DNA from: an uncultured Shimia sp. | GTDB taxonomy: Bacteria > Pseudomonadota > Alphaproteobacteria > Rhodobacterales > Rhodobacteraceae | Length of the DNA stretch: 64,000 nt | Reading direction: 5' to 3' | NCBI RefSeq assembly: GCF_947493595.1 | Contig: NZ_CANLRL010000001.1 | Location: 372,001 to 436,000, forward strand | Shown here: piece by piece, positions 43,582 to 51,353 of the stretch | Numbering within the stretch: the stretch's first letter is position 1 | How the letters are laid out: each line of letters begins with the position of its first letter | Notes under the pieces: model-generated | Database searches by the model: none | Told to the model about the DNA's origin: nothing | The model's input: the letters and a program-made list of their open reading frames with translations, nothing else | Made by a program: the position numbers and the translations under genes

Positions 43582-44688
43582 TTAGTCTACCAGAGCTGCG
43601 CGGATCGCTTCGACGTTTACGTCACCCTGTTCGGCAATCACGACCATGCGGCCCTGGCGGCCTTCTTCGGGCTTCCAAGGGCGGTCAAATTGATGACGTA
43701 CACGCGCGCCAACCGCTTGCACCAGCAAACGCATGGGTTTGCCCGCCACAGCCGCATAGCCTTTCACACGCAAGATGTTCTGATCTTTGGCCATTTTCTC
43801 GATCTTGGCGGCAAAGGCAGCCGGGTCGGACTGTTCCGGCACATCTACCACAATGCTGTTGAAGGCGTCGTGATCGTGGTCATGGCTGTGATGATGGTGG
43901 TGATCGTCACCGTGCTCATCTGTGTGATTATGGTCGTGATCGTGGTGGTGATGATGATCTTCGTGATGGGACGGGCGGGCATCAATGTCGTCTTCCGCTG
44001 CGGCTTCTAGCCCCAGAATCACGCGGGGGTCCACTTCGCCCTCGGCCACTTCCACAACTGGTAAGGCTCGTGGCGCAGCTTTCAACACGATATCTTTGGC
44101 TTTGGCAGTGCCTTCAGGTCCGGCGAGGTCCGGTTTGGTCAGCAGCACGATGTCGGCACAGTTGATCTGATCTTGGAAAACCTCAGATAATGGCGTCTCG
44201 TGGTCCAACCCTTCGTCTGCTTCACGCTGGGCATCCACAGCGGCGACGTTGGTGGCAAAACGGCCATCAGCCACAGCCTCGGCATCGGCCAACGCAATCA
44301 CGCCGTCCACGGTGATCTTGGAGCGGATATCAGGCCAATCAAACGCTTTCAGAAGCGGCTTGGGCAGGGCCAGGCCGGAGGTCTCAATCAGAATGTGTTC
44401 CGGGCGTGGATCCAGCGCCATAAGTGCTTCGATGGTTGGAATGAAGTCATCCGCCACGGTGCAGCAGATACAGCCGTTGGCAAGTTCCAGAATATTTTCG
44501 GCCGGGCAATCCGGAATGGCGCAGGATTTCAGGATTTCGCCATCCACGCCCACGTCGCCAAATTCGTTTACAATCACCGCAAGCCGCTTGCCCTGTGGCT
44601 TCTGCATCAAGCTGCGCACCAATGTGGTTTTGCCGGAGCCCAGAAAGCCGGTGATGACAGTGACGGGGAGTTTTTCTAGCGTGCTCAT
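43582..44688 (-). CDS. cobW: cobalamin biosynthesis GTPase CobW
   Basis: 368 residues from MSTLEKLPVTVITGFLGSGKTTL (P-loop). The metal-binding GCICC motif lies in ELANGCICCTVADD. A His/Asp-rich loop of about 35 residues near the middle (coded by 43875-43985) separates the GTPase domain from the C-terminal CobW_C domain (ILRVKGYAAVAGKPMRLLVQAVG). CobW is a metallochaperone thought to deliver cobalt to the chelatase. The start overlaps the DUF1636 stop by one base. Confidence 0.95.
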   Translation of the reverse strand: MSTLEKLPVTVITGFLGSGKTTLVRSLMQKPQGKRLAVIVNEFGDVGVDGEILKSCAIPDCPAENILELANGCICCTVADDFIPTIEALMALDPRPEHILIETSGLALPKPLLKAFDWPDIRSKITVDGVIALADAEAVADGRFATNVAAVDAQREADEGLDHETPLSEVFQDQINCADIVLLTKPDLAGPEGTAKAKDIVLKAAPRALPVVEVAEGEVDPRVILGLEAAAEDDIDARPSHHEDHHHHHDHDHNHTDEHGDDHHHHHSHDHDHDAFNSIVVDVPEQSDPAAFAAKIEKMAKDQNILRVKGYAAVAGKPMRLLVQAVGARVRHQFDRPWKPEEGRQGRMVVIAEQGDVNVEAIRAALVD

Positions 44689-45068
44689 TATTCGGTCTCC
44701 AGAGGGGGAATGCGGGCGATGCAGTTTTTGCGGAAATGAGTGGAGCGTTCGCGCCATGGGACAAGACCGTCGGTGGTGGCGGCATATTTGGCGACACCAT
44801 CTGCGACCAGGTCCGCGTCCTCTCCGCCGGTGAAATTGCCATAGACGTAGGTCCAGCGCTCATCACCGCCGCGAATGGTGATGGAACAGCCAAAATCACA
44901 GTTGGAAAAGCATTCCACGCCTTTGATCGTGACATTCTCAGGCAAATCGGAGGCGTTGAGCGCATCAAACAGTTGCGTGCCGGGGCGGGGCCCCTCAACA
45001 TCGGTCGGCTGGCCGGCACGACAGGTGGTGCAGACAAGCAATTCGACAGGCGCGGTTGCGTCAGCCAT
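44688..45068 (-). CDS. DUF1636 thioredoxin-like 2Fe-2S ferredoxin-family protein
   Basis: 126 residues. Cysteines in LLVCTTCRAG and ECFSNCDFGCSITI give a 2Fe-2S-like arrangement in a thioredoxin-like ferredoxin fold (DUF1636). It is the first gene after the cobalamin riboswitch and leads the cobW-cobN-cobG-cobH-cobI-cobJ block. By position it may supply electrons to CobG or another redox step, or help cobalt handling. No function is established for the family. Confidence 0.85.
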   Translation of the reverse strand: MADATAPVELLVCTTCRAGQPTDVEGPRPGTQLFDALNASDLPENVTIKGVECFSNCDFGCSITIRGGDERWTYVYGNFTGGEDADLVADGVAKYAATTDGLVPWRERSTHFRKNCIARIPPLETE

Positions 45069-45157
45069 AGGTATTCAGTCCCTTTTCAGGGACGGGGCAA
45101 CACGGGACATCTTTGGAGAGCCCGACACCGAAACACCCCGTCCGGTTTATGTCATTT

Positions 45158-45350
45158 TTGCTGGCAGGTCTCCCGGCTTGCGGATCTCGGCATCAAATGC
45201 CTGTGGTCTGCCTGCCTTCCCGGATAGTTCCAGTGGCTGCGGCGGACCTCTCCGGTCACGGTCGCGGGGGCGGCTGCGCTTTGGGCCTTGACGTTGGGCC
45301 CGTTTCACATTCCCTTTTCACCTGCTTAAACGAGCAGGAACCAGCGACAC
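45158..45350 (-). promoter_or_regulatory. cobalamin (B12) riboswitch
   Basis: On the minus strand the core elements appear in order: GCAGGTGAAAAGGGAATGTG, then GCAGCCGCCCCCGCGACCGT, GCCACTGG, CGGGAAGGCAGGC, and the B12-box end GCCGGGAGACCTGCCAGC. These match the conserved segments of adenosylcobalamin riboswitches. It ends about 90 bases before the DUF1636 start, so it should repress the leftward cob operon when B12 is plentiful. It reads away from cobO, whose promoter must be in the remaining 50 bases to the right. Confidence 0.93.
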
Positions 45351-45399
45351 CCGAATGGGCAATCATTACGGCTGAGTCAAGTCGGAACGGAGAGGCAGT

Positions 45400-46017
45400 A
45401 TGTCTGATAGCGTCGAACATAACGAACGCCACAAGGCCAAGATGGCCAAAATCAAGGCGGCGCGGGACCGGATGATGGCCACCAAGACCGAGGAAAAGGG
45501 TCTGATCATGGTGCACACCGGGCCGGGCAAAGGCAAAAGTTCATCTGGTTTTGGTATGATCATGCGCTGTATCGCCCACGACATGCCTGTGGCCGTGGTG
45601 CAATTTATCAAAGGCGCGATGGCCACGGGGGAACGCGCGTTTTTGGAAGAGCATTTTGCTGACGAAGTGAAATTTCACGTGTCTGGTGAAGGCTTTACCT
45701 GGGAGACGCAGGACCGTGAGAGAGATATTGCCAAAGCCGAGGCGGGCTGGGAGCTGGCAAAGCAGTTGATCCGCGATCCGGAGAACAAGTTTGTGATGCT
45801 CGATGAAATCAACATCGCGTTGCGCAATGATTATCTGAACATCGATGATGTGGTCGATTTTCTACTGAGCGAAAAGCCGGAGATGACGCATGTCTTGTTG
45901 ACCGGGCGCAATGCCAAGCCGGAGCTGATCGAGGCCGCGGATTTGGTGACCGAAATGACTTTGGTAAAACACCCGTTCCGTGATGGCATCAAGGCGCAGG
46001 CCGGGGTGGAATTCTGA
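45400..46017 (+). CDS. cobO: cob(I)yrinic acid a,c-diamide adenosyltransferase CobO
   Basis: 205 residues. The P-loop VHTGPGKGKSSSGFGMIMR, ATGERAFLEE and VMLDEINIALRNDYL are diagnostic for CobO/BtuR/CobA-type ATP:corrinoid adenosyltransferases. It adds the 5'-deoxyadenosyl group of the coenzyme. It is divergent from the riboswitch-led operon and starts the rightward block with two Lin0512 genes and cobQ. Overlaps the next gene by one base. Confidence 0.95.
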   Translation: MSDSVEHNERHKAKMAKIKAARDRMMATKTEEKGLIMVHTGPGKGKSSSGFGMIMRCIAHDMPVAVVQFIKGAMATGERAFLEEHFADEVKFHVSGEGFTWETQDRERDIAKAEAGWELAKQLIRDPENKFVMLDEINIALRNDYLNIDDVVDFLLSEKPEMTHVLLTGRNAKPELIEAADLVTEMTLVKHPFRDGIKAQAGVEF

Positions 46018-46367
46018 TGGCCGTAAAACGCCTACTCACCGAATTTGGCATGGGCTCGTCGTTGCGGCGGCAGGACTATACCGAGGCAGCTTCGCGGGCT
46101 GTGAAAGACGCGTTATGGCACAACTCGATCAACCTCGCGGAACTGTTTGGTAAAGACAAATCAGAGATGATCATCACGGTCGACGTCGCGGTGCAGCAGC
46201 CTGAGAAGGTCAACGCAGAAGTCATCGCAGAAATCTTTCCTTACGGTCAAGTTACTGTAAAGCCTGTGAAAGGCGGCTTGGATGTGCCGCGCGACGATGG
46301 CGGAAATCCAACGGTGATTGCCAATGTCGCGATCTCTGTGGCTTTGGATGTTGAGGTGGCAGCATGA
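46017..46367 (+). CDS. Lin0512 family protein, copy 1
   Basis: 116 residues. Opening LTEFGMGSSLRRQDYTEAASRAVKDAL matches the Lin0512 family, with a conserved Gly-rich turn and a His-containing helix (WHNSINL). The second half VAVQQPEKVNAEVIAEIFPYG and GNPTVIANVAISVAL is shared with the next gene. Function unknown; the family is repeatedly found beside cobalamin genes. Its start overlaps the cobO stop and its stop overlaps the next start, so it is part of the cobO-cobQ transcript. Confidence 0.82.
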   Translation: MAVKRLLTEFGMGSSLRRQDYTEAASRAVKDALWHNSINLAELFGKDKSEMIITVDVAVQQPEKVNAEVIAEIFPYGQVTVKPVKGGLDVPRDDGGNPTVIANVAISVALDVEVAA

Positions 46368-46708
46368 AGGATCAGCGCTTCATCATCGAAATGGGCATGG
46401 GCAATGACCAATACGGTCAGGACTATACCAAGGCCGCCGCACGCGCGATTGAAGATGCGATCCGCCATTCGGCAATCCCGATGTTTGCCGCCCTTGGCAA
46501 AGACCCTAAAGAGATGCGGGTACAGGTGACGGTTGGTGTGCAGGAGCCGGAGAAGGTGGATTGCACCGAATTGGTCAAAAAGCTGCCACGCGGGCGGGCC
46601 GAAGTAAAAGCCGTGTTTGGTGGCATGAACGTGACCAATCCGGATGATGGCAACGTGCTGGTGATCGCCTCAGCGGCGGTTGAAGCGTTTTTGCCAAAGC
46701 AGGTGTGA
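46364..46708 (+). CDS. Lin0512 family protein, copy 2
   Basis: 114 residues and a diverged paralogue of the preceding gene: [20 protein letters not shown], then [40 protein letters not shown] and [14 protein letters not shown]. Both copies keep the EMGMG/EFGMG opening and the QQPEKV/VQEPEKV motif, suggesting that they form a heteromer. Four-base overlap with copy 1 and two bases before the GTG of cobQ. Function unknown; a role in adenosylation or amidation of the corrinoid is only suggested by position. Confidence 0.82.
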   Translation: MKDQRFIIEMGMGNDQYGQDYTKAAARAIEDAIRHSAIPMFAALGKDPKEMRVQVTVGVQEPEKVDCTELVKKLPRGRAEVKAVFGGMNVTNPDDGNVLVIASAAVEAFLPKQV

Positions 46709-46709
46709 C

Positions 46710-48158
46710 GTGACCAAAGCGCTTATGATTCAAGGCACTGGCTCCAATGTGGGCAAGTCGATGTTGGTGGCCGGGCTGTGCCGGGCGGCGGCGCGGCGGG
46801 GGCTGTCTGTGGCACCGTTCAAGCCGCAGAATATGTCCAACAATGCCGCTGTTACCAGCGATGGTGGCGAGATTGGCCGGGCGCAGGCGTTGCAGGCATT
46901 GGCTTGTGGCAAAGCGTTAACGGTGGACATGAATCCGGTGCTGTTGAAGCCGGAGACCGATGTGGGCTCTCAGGTTGTGGTGCAGGGCAAGCGGCTGACC
47001 ACGGTGAAGGCGCGGGAATATGCGAAGCTGAAACCGCAGCTGTTGAAAGCCGTGCTTGAGAGCTTTAATCGTCTGAAATCAAACAATGATTTGGTAGTTG
47101 TTGAGGGCGCGGGCAGCCCGGCGGAAGTCAATTTGCGCAAGGGCGATATTGCCAATATGGGCTTTGCGCAGGCCGCAGATGTGCCGGTGATCTTGGCCGG
47201 AGACATCGACCGGGGCGGCGTGATCGCGCAGATCGTTGGCACGCAGGCGGTGATTTCAAACGACGACGCGGCGCTGGTGGCGGGCTTCCTTGTGAACAAG
47301 TTCCGCGGTGATCCCAGCTTGTTTGATGATGGTTACGAGCTGATTAAAGACACGACCGGCTGGGCGGGCTTTGGGGTGCTGCCGTATTTTGCCGAGGCTT
47401 GGAAACTACCGGCTGAAGATGCGCTCGATATCAAAAATGCAGAGCGCGAAGGCGGGTTGAAGGTGGTCTGCCTTGGCCTGTCTCGGATTGCAAATTTTGA
47501 CGACCTAGACCCGCTGGCACAGGAGCCGGGTGTGTCGCTGACCATGCTGCGGGCGGGGGAGCCCATTCCGGGTGGCACAGATGTGGTGATCATTCCAGGC
47601 AGCAAATCCACGCGGGGCGACCTGGCGTTTCTGCGGGAGCAAGGCTGGGATGTGGACCTTCTGGCGCATGTGCGGCGCGGAGGGCATGTGTTGGGGATTT
47701 GCGGCGGATATCAGATGCTTGGCCACGAGGTCCGCGACCCGGGCGGCATCGAAGGACCGGCTGGCACGACGGATGGTCTGGGCCTGCTGGACGTGATCAC
47801 GGAGATGACACCGGACAAGAGGTTGACGGAAGCCGCCGCGCAGCATGTGGTCTCCGGGCGGGCGTTCCGGGGCTATGAAATCCACATCGGGCGCACAGAT
47901 GGGGGCGATCGGGCACGGCCGTTTGCCACCGTGGATGGGCGCGATGAGGGGGCTGTGTCCGCGGATGGGCGCGTGTCTGGCAGCTATCTGCACGGCATGT
48001 TTCGGGACGACGGATTTCGGCGGGCGTGGCTATCGGCATTGGGCGCTGAAGTTGGCAATGAGGGCTATGACGCCACAGTGGAGGCGGTGTTGGATCGCTT
48101 GGCGGATCACATCGAAGCTCATTTGGACGTGGACGGTTTGTTGGCGGTGGCGCGTTAG
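46710..48158 (+). CDS. cobQ: cobyric acid synthase CobQ
   Basis: 482 residues from a GTG two bases after the Lin0512 stop. The N-terminal ATP domain has [18 protein letters not shown] and [11 protein letters not shown]; the C-terminal glutamine amidotransferase has ICGGYQMLG with the catalytic Cys and a final His in GSYLHGMF. It amidates b, d, e and g side chains of adenosylcobyrinate a,c-diamide. The upstream open frame back to 46680 is inside the preceding gene. Confidence 0.95.
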   Translation: MTKALMIQGTGSNVGKSMLVAGLCRAAARRGLSVAPFKPQNMSNNAAVTSDGGEIGRAQALQALACGKALTVDMNPVLLKPETDVGSQVVVQGKRLTTVKAREYAKLKPQLLKAVLESFNRLKSNNDLVVVEGAGSPAEVNLRKGDIANMGFAQAADVPVILAGDIDRGGVIAQIVGTQAVISNDDAALVAGFLVNKFRGDPSLFDDGYELIKDTTGWAGFGVLPYFAEAWKLPAEDALDIKNAEREGGLKVVCLGLSRIANFDDLDPLAQEPGVSLTMLRAGEPIPGGTDVVIIPGSKSTRGDLAFLREQGWDVDLLAHVRRGGHVLGICGGYQMLGHEVRDPGGIEGPAGTTDGLGLLDVITEMTPDKRLTEAAAQHVVSGRAFRGYEIHIGRTDGGDRARPFATVDGRDEGAVSADGRVSGSYLHGMFRDDGFRRAWLSALGAEVGNEGYDATVEAVLDRLADHIEAHLDVDGLLAVAR

Positions 48159-48165
48159 AAAGGTT

Positions 48166-48202
48166 TCGCCTTCGGCGAGGATATTTTTAGTCAAATGAAG
48201 AG
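48166..48202. repeat. dispersed intergenic GATATTT repeat, copy 4
   Basis: TCGCCTTCGGCGA hairpin followed by GGATATTTTTAGTCAAATGAAG, between the stops of cobQ and the convergent AraC-type gene. Short form of the repeat without the longer G/C runs; could end both transcripts. Confidence 0.6.
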
Positions 48203-48203
48203 G

Positions 48204-49178
48204 TTAGCGTGCCCGACGTAGGGCGCGTACAGAGGTGCCATGTGCGGCTTTGAAGGCACGGGCGAAGCTGGTGGGGCTGTTGAACCCAGTCGCAAGGGCG
48301 ATGTCGCGCACCGGGGTTTGCGTGTCTGTGGCGAGGCGCAGGGCTTCCTCGAGGCGCATGGTCAGATAGACCGCTTGCGGGGATTTGTGCAGGTGGGTTT
48401 GGAAGTTGAGTTCCAAGGTGCGTGTGGAAAGCCCTGTTTTTGTTGCGATTTCCGGGATGGAGAGTGGGGCGTCCAAAGTTTGGCCCATGAGGTCCAGCGC
48501 CTTAATGACCTTTGGGTGATGGTGGATCGCACGGGGGATGGAGATTGGACGCTGGGCGCTGGCAGGTATGGGATCATAGAGGAAGGCGCTGCTGACGCGG
48601 CGGGCCAGATCCGCGCCGTAGCGGGTTTCGATCAGGTAGAGCATCATGTCGATGCAGGGGCTGGCGCCGCCGGATGTTGCGATTCGGTCGGAGATGCAAA
48701 AACGATCTCGGAGTGTTGTAACCTTTGGAAATTGTTGGGAGAAATTGTCGATGTCCTCCCAGTGAGTGGTGGCGTTGTGGCCGTCCAATAGCCCCGCTTC
48801 AGCCAAAATCCACGGGCCGCCGTCGATGGCGGCGATGGTGGTGCCGGTGGCGTAAAGCCGTCGCAGGGAGGCCGATAGGCGTGGGGTGGCTTGCTCTTCC
48901 AATCGAAAGCCAGCCACGACCAACAAGAGGTCGCAGCGCAACAGTTGGCGAATTGGTAAGCCGTTGATTTGTAATCCACTTGTGAGCGCGGCAGGGGCGT
49001 CGGTGGCGGTGTAAAACTGCCAGTCAAACAGAGGTTTTCTTGCGCGGCGATTGGCGGCGCGCATGGGGTCCACGGCGGCGGCGAAGCTGAGTGTGTTGCA
49101 GTCGTCCAGCACCAGAATGGCCACGTTCAAGGGGGCTGGGTCGTGGCGGAAAACGCTGGGTTCTGCGGAAATAGACAT
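48204..49178 (-). CDS. GATase1/AraC-family transcriptional regulator (CdhR-like)
   Basis: 324 residues from the ATG at 49178; a TTG five codons upstream is less likely. The N-terminal DJ-1/PfpI-like domain (VAILVLDDCNTLSFAAAVDPM, CDLLLVVAGF, IAAIDGGPWILAEAGLLDG) is followed by a C-terminal AraC double helix-turn-helix (LSIPEIATKTGLSTRTLELNF, DIALATGFNSPTSFARAFKAAHG). The pattern matches CdhR/GbdR-type regulators of carnitine and betaine catabolism. It diverges from the BKACE gene by 74 bases and is the probable carnitine-responsive activator. Confidence 0.85.
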   Translation of the reverse strand: MSISAEPSVFRHDPAPLNVAILVLDDCNTLSFAAAVDPMRAANRRARKPLFDWQFYTATDAPAALTSGLQINGLPIRQLLRCDLLLVVAGFRLEEQATPRLSASLRRLYATGTTIAAIDGGPWILAEAGLLDGHNATTHWEDIDNFSQQFPKVTTLRDRFCISDRIATSGGASPCIDMMLYLIETRYGADLARRVSSAFLYDPIPASAQRPISIPRAIHHHPKVIKALDLMGQTLDAPLSIPEIATKTGLSTRTLELNFQTHLHKSPQAVYLTMRLEEALRLATDTQTPVRDIALATGFNSPTSFARAFKAAHGTSVRALRRAR

Positions 49179-49252
49179 ATCTACTTCGTACAATGCAAAG
49201 TATAGCGCGGCAAGTGCGGTACGGTTGGGTAAGGAACACGAAAGGAATCGCC

Positions 49253-50164
49253 ATGCCGTTGCAAATGAACCGTGAGGTTTTCATCACCTGTGCCGTGACC
49301 GGATCGGGTGGCACGCAGGACCGCAGCCCGCATGTGCCGCGCAGCCCAAAGCAGATTGCCGACAGCGCCATTGCAGCCGCCAAGGCCGGCGCGGCAGTGG
49401 TGCATTGTCACGTGCGCGACCCGGAGACCGGCGCGCCAAGCCGCGACCTAGGTTACTATCGCGAAGTTACCGATCGCATCCGCGACAGCGAGGTGGACAT
49501 GGTGTTGAACCTGACCGCAGGCATGGGCGGTGACATTGTGTTTGGCGGTGTGGAAAGCCCGCTGCCCACGGTGGATGGGACCGATATGGTGGGGGCAACT
49601 GAGCGGGTCGCGCATGTGGCAGAATGCCTGCCGGAGATTTGTACGCTGGATTGCGGCACGATGAACTTTGCCGAAGCCGATTATGTGATGACAAACACGC
49701 CTGGCATGTTGCGCAGCATGGGAAAAATGATGACCGATCTGGGGGTTAAGCCCGAGATTGAGGCCTTCGACACCGGACATCTGTGGTTTGCTAAGGAGCT
49801 TGTGAAAGAAGGCGTTCTGGCGCCGGATGCGCTTGTGCAGCTGTGCATGGGCGTGCCGTGGGGCGCACCGGATGACCTCAACACCTTTATGGCGATGGTC
49901 AACAATGTGCCGGACGATTGGACGTTTAGCGCCTTTGCGTTGGGGCGCAATCAGATGGCATATGTCGCGGCGGCAGTTTTGGCGGGTGGTAATGTGCGTG
50001 TTGGGCTGGAAGACAACCTGTGGCTCGACAAAGGTGTGCTGGCCGAGAACTGGCAGCTTGTGGAGCGTGCGGGCACCATCATCGAGAACATGGGCGCGCG
50101 GGTGATTGGACCTGCGGAAGTGCGCGAGAAACTGGGGTTGGTGAAGCGGGCGCCGCAAGGGTGA
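49253..50164 (+). CDS. BKACE family beta-keto acid cleavage enzyme, probable dehydrocarnitine cleavage
   Basis: 303 residues from the ATG at 49253. The family signature is the zinc-binding HCHVRDPETG (His-x-His), followed by LNLTAGMGGD, the GTMNF loop and EAFDTGHLW with the third ligand. BKACE enzymes condense beta-keto acids with acetyl-CoA. Beside a CdhR-like regulator and a carnitine dehydrogenase, the expected reaction is 3-dehydrocarnitine plus acetyl-CoA giving acetoacetate and betainyl-CoA. The longer open frame upstream is not used. Confidence 0.85.
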   Translation: MPLQMNREVFITCAVTGSGGTQDRSPHVPRSPKQIADSAIAAAKAGAAVVHCHVRDPETGAPSRDLGYYREVTDRIRDSEVDMVLNLTAGMGGDIVFGGVESPLPTVDGTDMVGATERVAHVAECLPEICTLDCGTMNFAEADYVMTNTPGMLRSMGKMMTDLGVKPEIEAFDTGHLWFAKELVKEGVLAPDALVQLCMGVPWGAPDDLNTFMAMVNNVPDDWTFSAFALGRNQMAYVAAAVLAGGNVRVGLEDNLWLDKGVLAENWQLVERAGTIIENMGARVIGPAEVREKLGLVKRAPQG

Positions 50165-50228
50165 GCGTTGCGGCAACAGCTGCGTTCGTTGGTTTAGGAA
50201 CCGGCGGTTTGGGGCGTTTGCACAGAGG

Positions 50229-50311
50229 CGCGCAACACGTCGGTATGTTGTCTGTATCGCGACTGTTTTGCGGAGGTGCGAAAAATCGACCTCCGCAGCA
50301 CGTGTTGCGCG
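50229..50311. other. nested inverted repeat, candidate structured RNA or DNA element
   Basis: Outer arms CGCGCAACACGT (50229-50240) and ACGTGTTGCGCG (50300-50311) are perfectly complementary over 12 bases. Inside the loop, TGCGGAGGT (50269-50277) pairs with ACCTCCGCA (50289-50297), placing the inner hairpin two bases from the outer right arm. It is intergenic between two convergent genes. No T-tract follows, so it is not a plain terminator. It could be a small RNA, a REP-like element or a protein-binding cruciform. Confidence 0.6.
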
Positions 50312-50328
50312 TTAAGAAAACTCTTGGA

Positions 50329-50796
50329 TCACTCGGCAGGCTTAACCCGACACAGAAAGCAGTTGTTGGACGCGCTGCGCACATCAACAAAGGCAATGTC
50401 TGCGCGGGCGAGCAGGTTTTCGGCGTAGGCGGCAATTTCTGCGGTCGGGGTCACTTGCCCCGTGCCGTAAACAATACGTTCGTCCGCCGAATAGCCGCGC
50501 ACAATGTAATTGGGTGCAGTCAGGATATCGGGCAGGGTGCTGGACGGCGCGGAGCCGCTACAGTCTTCGCACAAAAAGATCGGGCCGGTCTCGGTGTAGG
50601 CGTTTTGGCCTTCAAACGGGCGATGCGCCAGGATCAGGAAGGGCATGCCTTTGGGCGTGATTTTCAGACAGGATCGACAGGGGATGCCGTCTCCATCGCT
50701 GATCGCGACCTCAACGGTGTTGCCATAGGCGTCGGTGCGGCTGTTGCGGATGGCGGCAATGTGATCGTCGGGCAGTGGGTGAAACTGGATGGTCAT
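50329..50796 (-). CDS. DUF1203 domain-containing protein
   Basis: 155 residues. CRSCLKITPKGMPFLILAHRPF and the downstream IFLCEDC form a four-cysteine set, and NCFLCRVKPAE gives two more at the C terminus; this pattern matches DUF1203. Function unknown; a zinc-bound fold is plausible. It is on the opposite strand to the carnitine genes between the BKACE and dehydrogenase genes, with its own ribosome-binding site (AAGGAGA), so it is probably an insertion into the locus rather than a pathway member. Confidence 0.8.
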   Translation of the reverse strand: MTIQFHPLPDDHIAAIRNSRTDAYGNTVEVAISDGDGIPCRSCLKITPKGMPFLILAHRPFEGQNAYTETGPIFLCEDCSGSAPSSTLPDILTAPNYIVRGYSADERIVYGTGQVTPTAEIAAYAENLLARADIAFVDVRSASNNCFLCRVKPAE

Positions 50797-50822
50797 GTAA
50801 GCTCTCCTTTTGAGGGGACGCT

Positions 50823-51329
50823 ATGATGTTGAGTGGGCATGCGGCGACCCGTTTTCTGCTAATTAAGTGGAGACACGGACAGGCAGCGCCAGAGGCAAGT
50901 CTGAAGAGCAAACCGATTGGGGTTGAAAATGCGCTTGAGGTAGACCTTAGGTGTAGATTTAGCTACTCTGGGTTGTTCGTTTTTCTAAAAATGCTCTTCA
51001 TGTTTGCAGTTTTGACTTTGGCGGTATTGGTTGGCGTGATGGCTGCCTTGACGAGTTATCTTCAGTACGATGCTATTTGGTGGAAAGGCATTTTGTGGTC
51101 AGCGCTTATTATGGTGTTTTCGCTCGGTCTGATCGCAGCTGGAGGTCACGAGCCGGCCATTTCGGACAATCCGCTGATTGTTTCTGCCTCAATTGGGATG
51201 GCGGCTGCGATCCTTCTGGCGCTTGTGAGTTTGGCGACAATCGTGGCGCGAAAGCGGTTTTCGGAACGTCAAACAGTTTCGGCGGCATTTTGTGCTGGCA
51301 TGGTGCTTTTTCTAGTGGGTCTTTTTTGA
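50823..51329 (+). CDS. small integral membrane protein of unknown function
   Basis: 168 residues. The first 50 residues are polar and atypical; from FVFLKMLFMFAVLTLAVL onward there are four membrane helices (about 55-75, 87-105, 120-140, 152-168). The ATG at 50823 has a GAGGGG ribosome-binding site six bases upstream; an internal ATG at 50991 would yield only the membrane part and has no ribosome-binding site. Base composition is lower in GC than neighbouring genes. No family recognised. It is codirectional with the carnitine dehydrogenase gene and ends 24 bases before it. Confidence 0.6.
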   Translation: MMLSGHAATRFLLIKWRHGQAAPEASLKSKPIGVENALEVDLRCRFSYSGLFVFLKMLFMFAVLTLAVLVGVMAALTSYLQYDAIWWKGILWSALIMVFSLGLIAAGGHEPAISDNPLIVSASIGMAAAILLALVSLATIVARKRFSERQTVSAAFCAGMVLFLVGLF

Positions 51330-51353
51330 GGCAGTCAAAAAGCAGGAGATGAC

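Noticed and set aside
43875..43985. Simple-sequence-like run rich in GTGATGATG words
   Set aside because: It encodes the His/Asp-rich metal-binding loop of CobW and needs no separate explanation as a repeat.
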